Assembly (NCBI GenBank): GCA_037447655.1 | Contig: JBBHKE010002689.1 | Location: 62,001 to 126,000 of the forward strand | Direction: 5' to 3' | Source of the DNA: Zygnema cylindricum | Taxonomy: Eukaryota; Streptophyta; Zygnematophyceae; Zygnematales; Zygnemataceae | DNA length: 64,000 bases | In this document: positions 11,780 through 32,397 of the stretch, piece by piece | How positions within the stretch are numbered: position 1 is the stretch's first letter | Layout of the letters: each line of letters opens with the position of its first letter | The notes under the pieces: model-generated | What the model saw: the letters and a program-made list of their open reading frames with translations, nothing else | Databases searched by the model: none | What the model was told of the DNA's origin: nothing | Translations under genes and position numbers: made by a program

Positions 11780-12740
11780 TGTAGAAATTAATGATCCATT
11801 TAAAGTATTTTCTAGGTCTAAATAGGAATATAGAAAGAAGCCAAGGCATTCTACCTCTAACTTCTCTCTCCAACTCTCAAACTTGTCGCAGTCACTGAGA
11901 AATTGGAGAGGGAGCTAGAGCCATGGCTACCTAGGCTAACCATAAGTTTACGGGATTATATATTAGTTAGGGGTTTTATTACTAAAAAGATATGGTGCCG
12001 GCTACAGGATTTGATCATTGTACCTACCGGCCGGCAGGCAGACGGTAGACGGTAGCCCTAGCTGTTAAGTCTTCATCGAATGTTACGTAAAGTAGGGTAT
12101 GATATTTATTTAAATGTTATTGAGTAGGAAAATTCATTTAACTATAACTGATTACGGGAGACATAGATCCATAATTGTAAAAGTACGGATAGCGGTACGG
12201 ATAAGAAACCAATACCGCGCATTTGTTTCTTTATAGAAAAGAATATCGCACATGCATTTATTACGGCTACGATTAAATATGAATTTAATCGGACGGCTGA
12301 AATTAACGTCAAGATCGCGGAAGAGGATTTCGGCGGTTTATGGACATCGCCACATCGGACGACACGTGACGGAATAACATTGGATCGCGGCATCTCCGAG
12401 GATTACGGGAACGAATCTGGACATACCACGTGTCGACATTTAGGCCATGTCGTACGATGTTCTTACAGAAAGTACAGCGGCAGCTGTACTTTTGTGTACG
12501 GAGCTGCATTCAGATTCGCTCCGTACATCAGTAGATAGAGTTTGTGAGAGAGATAGGACTTAGAAAAATTAGGAGATATGACCCTGTATCCTAGAGAGCT
12601 TCTGTACAAAAGGTCAACTTTGACCCTCCATAACTTACTTCTTAAGGGAGCAAATTCATAGATTCTTTTTGCTATCGACTCGGGGAGTCTTGTCTTCACA
12701 GGGGTGAAGTTGGTCACAGTTTTTGTCTGCTAGGGTGGCA
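11780..12740 (+). repeat. Copia LTR 3, shared between copy 2 and copy 3
   Basis: Starts TGTAGAAATTAA and ends GGTGGCA, about 961 bp. Upstream is the end of copy 2 RNase H; downstream is not host DNA but a second 5' leader and gag start. It is therefore both 3' LTR of one copy and 5' LTR of the next. A degenerate antisense tRNA-like segment with GATCAAATCC lies near 12000-12080. Confidence 0.75.
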
Positions 12741-12840
12741 GTTATTTTTGCTGAAACACAAAGGGGTCAGGGTTATCCTAGAGGCTTCTTGGAAGCTGTC
12801 CACTCTGAGGACTTATGGAGGTCTCAGAGTTTTAGTTGTC

Positions 12841-13100
12841 ATGGAAGGAGAAAAAAGAGGAGTTCCATCTCGAGGGACTTCATTGTCAAAGACTATACCA
12901 GCAGCAACCCCACAAGCAATGGTGACAAAGAGTTAGACCGAACGCTCAGAGTATAAAAAGTGGAACTATAAAAACAAGAATGTTAAGCTCTTAATTCTCA
13001 AAAGTGTAGTAAAAGACATTGTCATTCCCCTTATGCATGTCAAATCTTCCACTTTGATTTGGGTATCACTAGTTAACACATACAAGAGTGGATAATTGTA
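12841..13100 (+). pseudogene. Copia copy 3 gag start, degenerate
   Basis: After the conserved leader (AAAGGGGTCAGGGTTATCC...GGAGGTCTCAGAG) an ATG at 12841 begins a short Lys/Arg-rich reading frame that differs from copies 1 and 2 and soon meets stops. It looks like the gag start of a related but distinct Copia subfamily. Identification rests mainly on position. Confidence 0.5.
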
Positions 13101-13369
13101 AGAGCAAGAATTGGCAGAAAATATGATTTCAGCCTTTACTTATAAGGGAAGAAGTATGAATGATTATTGAAATAATTTTTGAGTATTATTTGGATAACTA
13201 AATAATGTAGGTAACTCATGGTCTGAGAGACAAAGAGTAAATACATTGATGATGAAACTAAATGAAGAGTATAAGAATATCATTAACTGATTGCATGATA
13301 TATAAGATAACAATTGGAACTAAGATGATACAATAGGAATGATTTAAGAGAAAGAGAGCACCATAGTGG

Positions 13370-14295
13370 GCCAAGTCTTTGAACTTTGCTAATTTCATCA
13401 AAAATAGAGTTTTAAGTTCAACAAACACGGAGGAAACCATGTATGAGATGTGGATAGGAAGAAATCCAGATTTGTTTAGTATGTGAGTGTGCACAAGTCA
13501 AGTCTACAATTTGGATTGTGATAAGACTAAATGGAAGCTAAGGGTAAGAGGGGGACTATGATATCTTCTAGGATATGATGAGAGCACAAAAGGATACCGA
13601 GTGTATGATTTGAAAAAGAGAGATATGATTTTAGTAAAATACATAGTGGTGATGAATGAAGTAAAGTCCACTGATCCATTCAAATATAATAAGAAAGTCA
13701 AAATCAGATTTGAACCGGATCAGTTTTTTGGCTATGACTTTTAAAATGTGGAGAAACAAGATGGAAAAAAGGAAAAAAACTGCAGATCTACCAAAGGAGA
13801 AAGAAGAAATGAAAACATCCGAGATAATGCCACAATACGAAGTGGAAACCGATGAGGAACTTGACGAGACACTGGAATTAAAAGATGAGGGAGCTAAAAA
13901 TCTTTCAAAACGAGACCCAAAGATACCTTCGATACCGACGTCAAATTTTGAAAATGGAAGAAGAAGTAGTAAAAGACTTCAAGAAAAACAAGTTAATAAC
14001 CAACTCAAAACGATGTCTCACTTTGATGAACCTCAGACATACTTAGAGGCCAAAAATACCCAAAATAGTAGCCGATGGATCAATAAAGAAACCGCCTCTA
14101 TCATGGAAGCCAATACATGGGAGTTGGTAGATTGTCCACCGGACCGAAAACTGATTGGATGTAAGTGGGTTTTTAAGCTAAAACTTAGCCCAGATAATAC
14201 CATTGAAAGATAAAAAGCTAGGATGGTTGCTAATGGTTATACTCAGATAAAAAGAATAGACAATGAAAAAACATTTGCACCTATATATAGTAGCT
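13370..14295 (+). pseudogene. Copia copy 3 integrase C-terminus, linker and start of RT, truncated
   Basis: Decodes as NFANFIKNRV, YEMWIGRNPDL, GYDESTKGYRVYDLKKRDM, then an open linker from 13710 with FDEPQTYLEA, SIMEANTWELVDCPPDRKLIGCKWVF, a stop, and ANGYTQIKRIDNEKTFAPI. It breaks off abruptly at about 14295; the rest of RT and RNase H are missing. It aligns with copy 2 at 9550-10450 but is clearly more diverged. Confidence 0.8.
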
Positions 14296-16156
14296 CCAAC
14301 CAAATATAAATGCATATTTGGAAGTATATTTTCCGAAGTCATAATCTCTTTTCTAATCTATATCACAATGATCAAAACGCTCAAAATATCCACTTTGTTG
14401 AAACACCAATCCGAAACAACGTGCTAACCGAATAAAAAAGATACGTCCTACTCCTTCCTAAAGTGGCTTTGTTGGCGCTTAGTAGTACTTGCTAACAATC
14501 AATCGCAGTGCACCAAAAATGTTTGGACGCGTTTGTAATTCTATGGGCTCCATTCCCCCACATAAATCGCAGATCCAAAGAAGCTAATCTAGATAGTGCC
14601 AACTCCAAGATGATACAAACCTAAATGATTGACACCCTGACAGTCACAACCTCAATACAGCTTCACCCTTGTGGAAGAAGACTTTTTGTGTACTTAGTGG
14701 GATCAGCGATTTCTGTGGGCAATGGAGCACACAAAGTTTCACGTTGGATGTATAATCGGATACGCCACCGTCTAACACTTTCAGTTCGCCGCAAGTGACC
14801 CCGAGTAGGTCAATTTTAAGCGTCTGAACGTATAACATCGTGTCGCGTGGAAAAGTTAACAAATATCCACGACGACCACGCGATCAGGTGGGTACACGTC
14901 ACATATGCCATGTGCCTTCCGCCAAGAAGGATGCGAGGCCATCGGAAGCCGCAAGAAAATCTTTGATGGAGGATATTGTTTCACTCGTCTGTTGCCATCC
15001 ACTTACCATCCTCACATTTTCATACGCTTAAACAAATCTTAAATTTCATCCGCCCGTACAGTTTTTATTCAATGCGTCGTACGAGTCACTTTTTACCTTC
15101 GCTCGTACAAATAATTGGTCACAATTTGATGTCAAAGATTCTTTGAAGGTTATCAAAATCGTATTCATCTATTACGTGGACAAATCAAAGTGTGCCACGC
15201 ACATAAAATGTCGGTTACTGAGCCGACACAATGGAACGTTCGCTTCAATAAACGATTTTTTGATGTGTACTGAGACCGCGTAATGGAACAACGCTCGTAG
15301 ACGATTTTTAGTATCACATCTATAGTAACGTGGTACCACTCAATTGCTAACACATGGATTACATACTTTGCGCAATGGAACTTTGTTGAAAGTGTAACAT
15401 TCTGAAATGTTGGCCGTACAATTACAGAATGTCCTAATGGAACTTCACCCTTAACATTCTAAACTCTAAAGTTTCGGTTACATGGCCACTAGGCCTAGGT
15501 ACGGAACCGAACGGTTCGTACGCCACACTTTTTCAAACGCCACTATATCACAATTATTATCCCTAATAATTGTGGTACCTAAAATAACGCTAAAATCTTT
15601 TTAGAATTACTGACTTTATTAAAGAATTTGGGTCAAAATTTGGGGGCGCCGAATTAGCGTTGTGCGATTCACGCTGTACTTTCTCATCGGTGCTAAAAAT
15701 TCCAAAAACTGAACGTCCAAAAAAGAGAAGAAAGACCTAATTTCCGGATTTTACTGGCTGTTCCGTGCATATTAGAGCGATCATGATGACGTCATGTGCG
15801 TTATTGCATTCACCCTTTCGATAAAGCCAAAATTGCTCTAAGATAAAACGAACACCTCAAAAAAGACACGTTACGAGACGCATAACGGAGCGTTATTTGT
15901 GATGTGACATGACGTGACGTGACGTACACTGACCGGGGGAAGTGGAGAACTTCCAAAACATACGGACTCCATTCTAACATCGCATGAAATATGACGACGT
16001 ACCTTTTTTTTAGTCATGGCAAATTTTGGACCGGCCGAAAGCGACAGTAAATATACGGTCAACTCGTTTTTTAGATGCCGACTTGAATCACCTGAATCAC
16101 ATGTTTGTGAAAGAAATCACAATAGTGGTACAAACGACAAGAATTTGCATATAAAT
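14296..16156. other. Gene-free region
   Basis: No supported gene. The part around 14540-14705 is the inverse counterpart of 45895-46065 (shared words such as CACAAGGGTGAAG and TTGGAGTCGGCACTA), an unnamed dispersed repeat that looks like an LTR end. The remainder is AT-rich with many GTAC/CGTAC words and no other structure I can support. Confidence 0.5.
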
Positions 16157-16460
16157 CATAGTTCAAAAGTAGGTGAAAGTAGGCCCATACAATATGCCTA
16201 TTGTATGCAAACATACAATATGACCTTAAGACCCATATTGTATTCGGACCTATTCGGACCAATTAAAATTTGGGACCAATAATTGGGCCAATTAAAACAT
16301 TCAGACCAAGAAAAAATATTTACACCATCGGATTCGGACGATCAGACAATCGCTGATCAAAGTACCGATCTAAGAAGATCACATGAAAAGCCCATAACAC
16401 AACTTACAATAAAGGCGTCGACCAAAGGCCTACCATAAAAACGCCTACTTTTGAACTTTG
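16157..16460. mobile_element. MITE, CATAGTTCAAAAGTAGG family, copy 1
   Basis: 304 bp with terminal inverted repeats CATAGTTCAAAAGTAGG at the left and CCTACTTTTGAACTTTG at the right. It is the reverse-orientation relative of 22360-22630, sharing long internal stretches such as AGATCACATGAAAAGCCCATA. No target-site duplication is visible for this copy. Confidence 0.8.
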
Positions 16461-16542
16461 ACTTAGACCGATCTAAACATCAAGATTTTTAGCCTTTATA
16501 TTTCAAAGCATAAAAAGTAACCACTACAATCACAACTACAAC

Positions 16543-16546
<4 letters not shown>

Positions 16547-16608
<62 letters not shown>
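16547..16608. repeat. (TA)n microsatellite
   Basis: About 31 uninterrupted TA units, immediately before an AT-rich stretch and the hAT element starting at 16682. Confidence 0.95.
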
Positions 16609-16610
<2 letters not shown>

Positions 16611-16681
16611 CAACGAAAATATATATAATCTTTTATTATTTTGTACTCAAATTGTTCCACAAACAATTTTCCATGAATTAC

Positions 16682-18587
16682 TAGTGTTGTGTATCGGTAA
16701 GGATTTGGCGATAACCAATATGGGCCTTTTTTCGGATAGCCGATAATCGATATATTGGTACCATGTATCGTTATCGGTGTTATCGCCGATAAATAACCGA
16801 TATTTATCGGTTATTATCGGCGATAACACCGATATCGATAACTATCGGCAATATCTGCACGGACCGTACAGATAAATGTACGGCCAGTACACTCAACTGT
16901 AAGTGTTATTCCCCGGACGTGCCGCATACCCCCTTCCCCCCGATTTCGGTAAAAAGTCGTATTGAATAAATATACATTTCTACTATTTTATAAAAAAAAC
17001 CATAGATGTCCTATGCGCATAACACGCACGGAGTAAACTAACAAATACTACGTATAGTGCGCATAAAACAATTTCAAAAATTAAAAATTCGTAGGTAAAA
17101 TTCGTGCTTTTTTTGGACTTTCAAATTTCAAAAAAAATAAATATTCAATACCCTAAAAAACTGAAAAGTGCAACGAACTCGCGGCGAGCGCCTGAATTTA
17201 CAGCGTCTCCAACGGCGGCTTCCTTCTGAAGACGGAGTGGAAGACAAAAAATACGCGCGCGCAAATGAAACAATTTTTTTAATTGTCCGTACATTTTTCG
17301 TACAATATGAGACGTACGAAATTTATGAAATTTACGAAACACGCGAATACTACGTAGTTTTCGTAAAAAAGTCAAAATCCGTACGAAATGGACATCTATG
17401 AAAAAAACTAATATTTCCTCAAATAAGCATCGATGTCCCGTGCGCATATGGCGCACGGTATAAACAAACGAATATTACGTACGGTAAGCATCAAACGAAT
17501 GTTGAAAAGTTAATAAAATGCGTACCCTACTTTGCACCTGTACATTTATTTTACACTTATGTATAGTATTCGCATATGTGCGTACTTTTAGGGTAATTTA
17601 AATGGGGGTTTAAGGGTTTTGTGGTACATTTTTGTACATTCCGTATATTTCATATAACTGCCTCACATTTTTAATACATGTCCGTACAATTTACGTAAAT
17701 TTCGTACTTTTTAGGGCTATTTTATTTTAGGGTTTGTAATGTACATTTTTTTACATTTTTATATGTGAATAAAGCTGCGTTAAATCTTTCGTACGTTTAC
17801 GTACATTTTCGTACTTTTTAGGGCTCAAAGAAAGGGATTTTTGGGTTTATAAGATACATTGCTGTACGTTTTTTTGTATCTCAAAACGGCTTCCGTATAT
17901 TTTCCGTACTATTAGGATCATTAGGGTACAGTCTCGTATAACTTCGTACAATTTTGTTTATTTTCCGTACTTTTTAATATTTTTTAAGGATTTTATAAGA
18001 TTACTTTTTCCGTACGTTTCTGTGCATGGCGTACATCTAAATTTACACGAATTTTACAAAAAGTATGAAATCGACGAATGCTACGTAATTTTTGTAAAAA
18101 GGTTGTTCATCAACGCAAATAAGTGCCCGTGAATCGTCAAAAGATGGTGGCAGTAGGCTGCAGTAAATGGCGGCAGTCTGACAAATTTGCTCGTTTGATC
18201 TGTTCGTCTGTACGTGTGTTTTTCGAAAAAAATGATTTAAAATTTTACAATGTAATTTAATTTGTTTTTTTCAATGCTATAGTTTTATAAATATACAGTA
18301 TTGTTTTAAATATATTGACATTTATGTGCTGCGTTGTCCGTAATAGATTTTAGTTAAACAAATACGGAACAGATACATTATACAGCATACCACGCTATAT
18401 AAAGTAAATAATATAATACAGTATGTTATATAGTAGTATTATATGCATACTATATATTTAAAAAATTATCGCCGATATGGAATTTGTTGGTCTTTGACCG
18501 ATATATCAGGACCTCTGACTGTTCGATAACCGATAACTATCGGTATCGATGTTATCGCGATAAATTTTTAAACGATACACAACACTA
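16682..18587. mobile_element. Non-autonomous hAT-type element, TAGTGTTG family, copy 1 (1.9 kb)
   Basis: Ends are TAGTGTTGTGTATCG and CGATACACAACACTA, perfect inverted repeats, flanked by a perfect 8-bp target duplication TGAATTAC (16674-16681 and 18588-18595). An 8-bp duplication with (T/C)A(G/A)-type ends is the hAT hallmark. Subterminal regions carry repeated CGATAA/TTATCG words. The interior is AT-rich with dense GTAC motifs and no transposase. Confidence 0.9.
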
Positions 18588-18595
18588 TGAATTAC

Positions 18596-19098
18596 TCTCC
18601 GCTGAAAAAACTTTATCTATTATCTTAACCACGAACTCTCTAAATTGTCTAAAACAAAAATTTATCATAATTTTTTATGTGTGTTCATCTTAACGTGTGG
18701 CAAGACCTTTATATATATTTTCCGATGAGAAACATTTCGATTCCAAACCTCTATCGATCATGAAATCTTCCTAAAGGGCGTGCAAGTTCCGAATAATTAT
18801 TCTTCATCACGACCATGCAACTTACACAATTAATGTGGTCAAAAGTACGTTTAACTCATATGTGGAATGAACTACATAATTTCTATTCGGATAATTAATT
18901 ACTAACTATAGAAAGTACGCAAAAATGTGGAGTAATTAAATAAGTGTCTTTCTATTGTCTAATACAACCACATATTTACAATAACTAAGTGTTATAAAAC
19001 TGTTTATAACCACATAACAAAAAATAAAAGCAATGATACCCGATGTGTTATGTTATACATATACTTGTAGGCGACAACGAATTGTTGTTCGGGTGTTA
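18596..19098. other. Gene-free AT-rich stretch
   Basis: No coding, RNA or repeat feature that I can support. Confidence 0.5.
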
Positions 19099-21607
19099 AG
19101 AGGTGTGCCCATGTGTTTAAGTATTTTTTTTCCTCAAAAACATAATTTGCAATGAGAAAATTTTCAACCATACGCGAAATTTATAAAAACGACTGTAACT
19201 TAAAACTTTAAATGTATTCCAAATTCGGCGTCTTTTACACTATATGTTTACGTCTTTTTAGTTTTTTACCCATAAACACTTGATTCCAACTCAACTACAA
19301 ACTTGAACCAACATGTCCTCGAGAGTTAATGTTAGCTAAAGCATTAATTGAAAAACGAATTGTAAAACGTTTACGCACTTGCCACCTGCCACACAAATGT
19401 GACACGTTATTTTGTTTTTTGCCCGTCATACACATGTTATAAAAAAAAAGTTGATCGGTCGTAGGCCACCAAGATCGTTCATGGAACCTTTTGTAAAAGT
19501 CTATGTCGCTGTTGCCCCTCACTCTCCTTCTTAAAATACCCCTCTCATCTCACACTTTTAGGAATGAAAAACGAAAATAATGATATAAAACCAAAAAACC
19601 TTAAAAATGTTTTGTTTTACTGCCTTTGAAAGTAGCGACCGCGTGAGAATAAAAGGAAAAATCAAAATCAAGAAACCATGGCAAAAAGTTATTAGTTAAT
19701 GACGTTGATGTTATCAAACGTAAACATGACGTCATAATGTCATAAAACCTTAAACATTACAATGCCACGAAAAGTTAGACGTTTCCAACCGTTGGTATTT
19801 TTGTAAATGTCACCTATTGTTATTATTTTTGTAGTCGTCTACAAGTGCCATAAGTTTTACGCATGTTTATAATGGTCACACTTCATAGTAATGATTTCAC
19901 TTTTTCCTCGACCCAATTTTCATTTTTTCCCGTTCAGAGGTCGTTTGCTCGTCAACAAGTTAGCCTCCCAATGTTAAACAAGGGTTTAGGCTTTATTCTC
20001 GACGCTAATAACGCGCCAACAGTATATTTCAGTTGTAAGGCATTAGTGGCGCCAACCATTACTTTTTGTTTTATTGTTGACGAGGTTTTTGTTTTAACGA
20101 TAGTTGCCCGTAATGTGGAGGAAGGACTTATACCATTTCAACAAGCCCTCCTCTCGGCTCGTGCACTACTACCCAACGAAATAGGTTGCTCCTTATTAAT
20201 CTCTTATTGGTGGCACTACCTTTTACCTACAACAACGCATATAGTATTCGTTGTTGAAGTTTTAAACCTCTTAGAGGCGCTACTTTCGGCTAAGCCACGT
20301 GCTTGTTTACATTTGTCTTTTAGGCTCGGATTTGGTGCGCGGCTGCAAGCCACACAAACTTTCTCGACACTCCTTTTATTGTCTAACCAATTTGCATATG
20401 CGTTACCCTTACTTTTCGATTTAGCTCACCCTCTTTTAACCACAACCAACTTGTATACATTTACTTTGCAACTCGCATGGTGGGAAACACACTGGTGACC
20501 GCAATTTGGTGTGAGATGCAGTTGCTAACGATAGTGTTGAGGCGTGCTACACCGTCAAATGAGTGGTGTCTCATATACTCCCTCATTGCCCCCATAACAA
20601 GGGTTTTCTAAGCCATAAAGTCGACTTAGTTTTTCTCCATGGTGGTGGGAGAACCCTTAGTGATGTAGTCCTCGCATATTGTACTACGATGCACGTTTCA
20701 TCTTGCAATGCATTGCATATAGGTGTGGCTTTTCATGACGTTGTGAATATTAAGGAAAAGAACCATGCTCTCTAAAACATGACAAATCAGTTTGTCGCAT
20801 TTACGGTGGAGAATTTTTGAACTTTGGATAAGTTCTTCGACGACTTCCTCCGTTAGTGAGCGCAAAAAATATTTGAATATAGGGGACCGAAGAGTCTTAT
20901 GTTGAGCGATTCAACTACCTTATAACTTCAACATGTATCAATTGCCTTTCAACGAGACTAAGTTGCGACTCCCCCCCGACGAAGTAATGTGCTCCTTCCA
21001 CGAAGCACGGTGGACTTGGTTGACATCCATGATATATGTGGTTGTGGATCTTAGCTTGTTTGGGCTACATGTGTACTTTTATTTTGCGTCAATTATTTTT
21101 CCAAGAGGTCATCTTTGGTAGTTTTATTTTGGCTAGGTATTTTTGTTAGTGTTGTTTTGTTTGTTTTAATTTGTTAGCTGTAGCTTGCATTCTTGTGACT
21201 CTTTAGTATTTCATTTTTCAGTTTTACCCTGTTTGTACAAACATGGTTTTACCATCGTAATTTATGCAAAAAAGTTTTCCATTTTTGCACATTGGAACGC
21301 TTGAAAGTTACTACAGAGAATCTTCACTAAAATACAAAGTACCACATGTAAATAAATGGTTACATGGGCACACCCTTTTACTTTAACTAAAATGGACTCT
21401 CTAGATGATTTTGTTAAAGTTTGAAGATGAGTTGGAATCACGCCAGTGGGTCGAAAAAAGGAAGACGCCAAACCGGAGTACCTTAAAAGATAAAAGACGG
21501 CGTCAATCGCACTGTGGCTTTTGCAACTTTTACGGACGACATAGAGATTCAATTTTGGACAAAAACGACAGAAAAAAACATTTTCTTTAACACACGGGCA
21601 CACCCCC
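19099..21607. mobile_element. Putative DNA transposon with GTGTGCCC terminal inverted repeats, ~2.5 kb
   Basis: The left end AGAGGTGTGCCCATGTGTTTAAG and the reverse complement of the right end GGGGGTGTGCCCGTGTGTTAAAG match over about 20 of 23 bases, and a TA flanks each side. Inside lies a 211-codon ORF at 19863-20498. On the minus strand several short protein-like stretches appear in shifting frames, suggesting a decayed coding region, but no transposase signature is recognisable. Superfamily unknown. Confidence 0.45.
19863..20498 (+). CDS. Unrecognised 211-codon ORF inside a putative transposon
   Basis: ATG-initiated, 211 residues, uninterrupted. The product is rich in Leu, Phe, Ala and Thr, with several hydrophobic runs (for example VYFSCKALVAPTITFCFIV and HIVFVVEVLNLLEALL) and a Trp-rich C-terminal end. 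I recognise no domain. It is much longer than chance ORFs in surrounding DNA, yet the opposite strand also has protein-like stretches (for example EEVVEELIQ near 20820-20850 and ACSRAPNPSLKDK near 20340), so it may be an antisense shadow of a decayed gene. I give it low weight as a real gene. Confidence 0.2.
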   Translation: MFIMVTLHSNDFTFSSTQFSFFPVQRSFARQQVSLPMLNKGLGFILDANNAPTVYFSCKALVAPTITFCFIVDEVFVLTIVARNVEEGLIPFQQALLSARALLPNEIGCSLLISYWWHYLLPTTTHIVFVVEVLNLLEALLSAKPRACLHLSFRLGFGARLQATQTFSTLLLLSNQFAYALPLLFDLAHPLLTTTNLYTFTLQLAWWETHW

Positions 21608-21648
21608 TAATGGATTTGATGCCTAAATCTTGATTCAACCATTTTCGA

Positions 21649-21806
21649 TAGTGTTGGGTATCGAGGACCCATTGCCGATATTCGATATATATCGAATTTC
21701 ATGTACCCGATATTCGATATATCGCTTCGATATATCGAATTTAAAATTATTGCGATATATCGTAGCGACGATATATCGAAAATGAAAATTTTACAAATTT
21801 TTTTCA

Positions 21807-21840
<34 letters not shown>

Positions 21841-22051
21841 GGGGGGGGGGGGGGGGGGAGAAAATCGACCCTTTTTTTTTTTCCGTACGATTTTCCGTAC
21901 TCTGACTGTACGGATATGCAATTTTTGCGATATATATCGCGACGATTTAAGTTGGACCCGGTACGATATATCGAGGAATCTGCTCGATCGATATTCGATA
22001 TATCGAATATCGAAATTATCGCGATATGAAACTATCCGATACCCAACACTA
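21649..22051. mobile_element. Non-autonomous hAT-type element, TAGTGTTG family, copy 2 (403 bp)
   Basis: Ends TAGTGTTGGGTATCG and CGATACCCAACACTA. The 8-bp target duplication is ATTTTCGA/ATTTTCGG (7 of 8). Both arms are filled with the palindrome CGATATATCG. The centre holds a run of 30 C directly followed by 20 G (21809-21858). No coding capacity. Confidence 0.9.
21809..21858. repeat. C30-G20 homopolymer palindrome
   Basis: Thirty C then twenty G with no interruption. It would fold as a GC hairpin and is a classic polymerase/assembly trouble spot, so the true length is doubtful. Confidence 0.95.
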
Positions 22052-22359
22052 ATTTTCGGGTTCGTCAGGATGGACACCGATGGGTATGTACAATGTTCGA
22101 ACGATGCGATTGCATCTTTCTTGTAGGATGGTCTACAAAAGTGCGTCATGAATTGAGCACCAGTTCTGTAAAGCTGCTGTACATTACGCGAATCAGATTA
22201 GCACGATCTCTCACAGAAGCCTGAGCTGGCCACTAACGCATAACGCGTGGCGCCAAGTCAGCTTAACGGTCGCACTTTTAGGGAACTGTAGCCTGTACTG
22301 TACGGCCGAACCGAGAAAGGCACGCCGCATTCCTTCGCACAAAATACTAGGGGATATTT

Positions 22360-22630
22360 CATAGTTCAAAAGTAGGCGTTTTTATGGTAGGCCTTTGGTC
22401 GGCGCCTTTATCGTAAGTTGTGTTATGGGCTTTTCATGTGATCTTCTTAGATCGCTACTTTGATCAGCGACCGTCCGATCATCTGAATCTGACGGTGTAA
22501 ATTTTTTTGGTCCGAATGTTTTAATTGGTCCGAAAGGTCCGAATACAATATGGATCTTCAGGTCATACTGTATGTTTTGCATACAATAGGCATATTGTAT
22601 GGGCCTACTTTCACCTACTTTTGAACTATG
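22360..22630. mobile_element. MITE, CATAGTTCAAAAGTAGG family, copy 2, upstream of SnRK1
   Basis: 271 bp with perfect terminal repeats CATAGTTCAAAAGTAGG / CCTACTTTTGAACTATG and flanking direct repeats GATATTT on both sides (22353-22359, 22631-22637). It lies 766 bp before the SnRK1 start codon, so it may be in or near that gene's promoter. Confidence 0.85.
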
Positions 22631-31468
<8,838 letters not shown>

Positions 31469-32198
31469 AGATAGGTGTTATTTTCCTGGGAAGAATCCTT
31501 CACAATTTGCAACAATTTTGGCAGTTGTTGAACAGGTGAAGATGACAGATGGATAGTTTGTTAGTCACAGGTGAAGTTTTTAGCCTCTGCAAATGAGGCG
31601 TTATAAAGGATTTGCCATTCGCGTCACGCTCTTGGAGTTTGAATGTGACCAGTTACGCATGTGGGGTATGTATATCTTGGAGTTTCCTCCAAGAATCTTT
31701 TTCAGCTCTCCCTTCCATGTTGTCAAATGGCTTGTAGATTTGAGTAGGCAATGACCTCCCTTTCAGGAACTCTCCCAAAAGCCTGTTCCCATCCTAGAAT
31801 AGGTGTGCACAAAAAAGTTAGATAGATTGTCTCCATTGTGCCCTACACTTGCTAAAAAAAAACTTTTTAGTTTCTCGGGAGGAGCAAAGTAGCCAACGCA
31901 GGCCTTCTTCAAGAGGCACGTCAGAAGCATATCTTTTGTACTTAGGTACAATTCATGTTCCCGGTACGCATTTTTGTACCTTTTCTTGTATATTCAGGCT
32001 GCATTTCTTTTGGAGGTTTCTCCATAATTTTTGATAGTGGGGTGGGCTTGTTGTGAGTAGGGCTGGTCGTGCTCGTGTGAAGACATAAAACCAACCAATG
32101 ATGTATCCTACACTCTGTTTGGTGATTTATTTTAATATTAGGAGAATTGCACAGTACCTACACCCAAAAACCCAAAGCCCTCAAAAACGCATTCAGTA
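31469..32198 (+). other. SnRK1 3' flank, likely 3' UTR
   Basis: No ORF of note. It contains the region downstream of the SnRK1 stop; the polyadenylation site is not identifiable with confidence. Confidence 0.4.
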
Positions 32199-32397
32199 CA
32201 CCGTGAATCGTTATTAGCCTTATGTACGCTATATCGGCACCCCAAAATTTTGACATTGATACCTTAAATATAATAAATTACACTATTTAAGAACGTGGAC
32301 CATAATATGCCACGTCTTCTGGCACTAAATTAGAATGAATGACACTAATTTTTTCTTTACACTAATAATTTCTATACGCTAATAACGATTCAAGGTG
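32199..32397. mobile_element. MITE, CACCGTGAATCGTTATTAG family, copy 1
   Basis: 199 bp from CACCGTGAATCGTTATTAG to CTAATAACGATTCAAGGTG, flanked by TA on each side. About 94% identical by eye to 43064-43261 over its whole length. Lies 0.73 kb downstream of the SnRK1 stop codon. Confidence 0.88.

Noticed and set aside
21607-22149. Proline- and glycine-rich ORFs on both strands
   Set aside because: They are translations of the C30/G20 run and the CGATATATCG palindromes of a hAT element.
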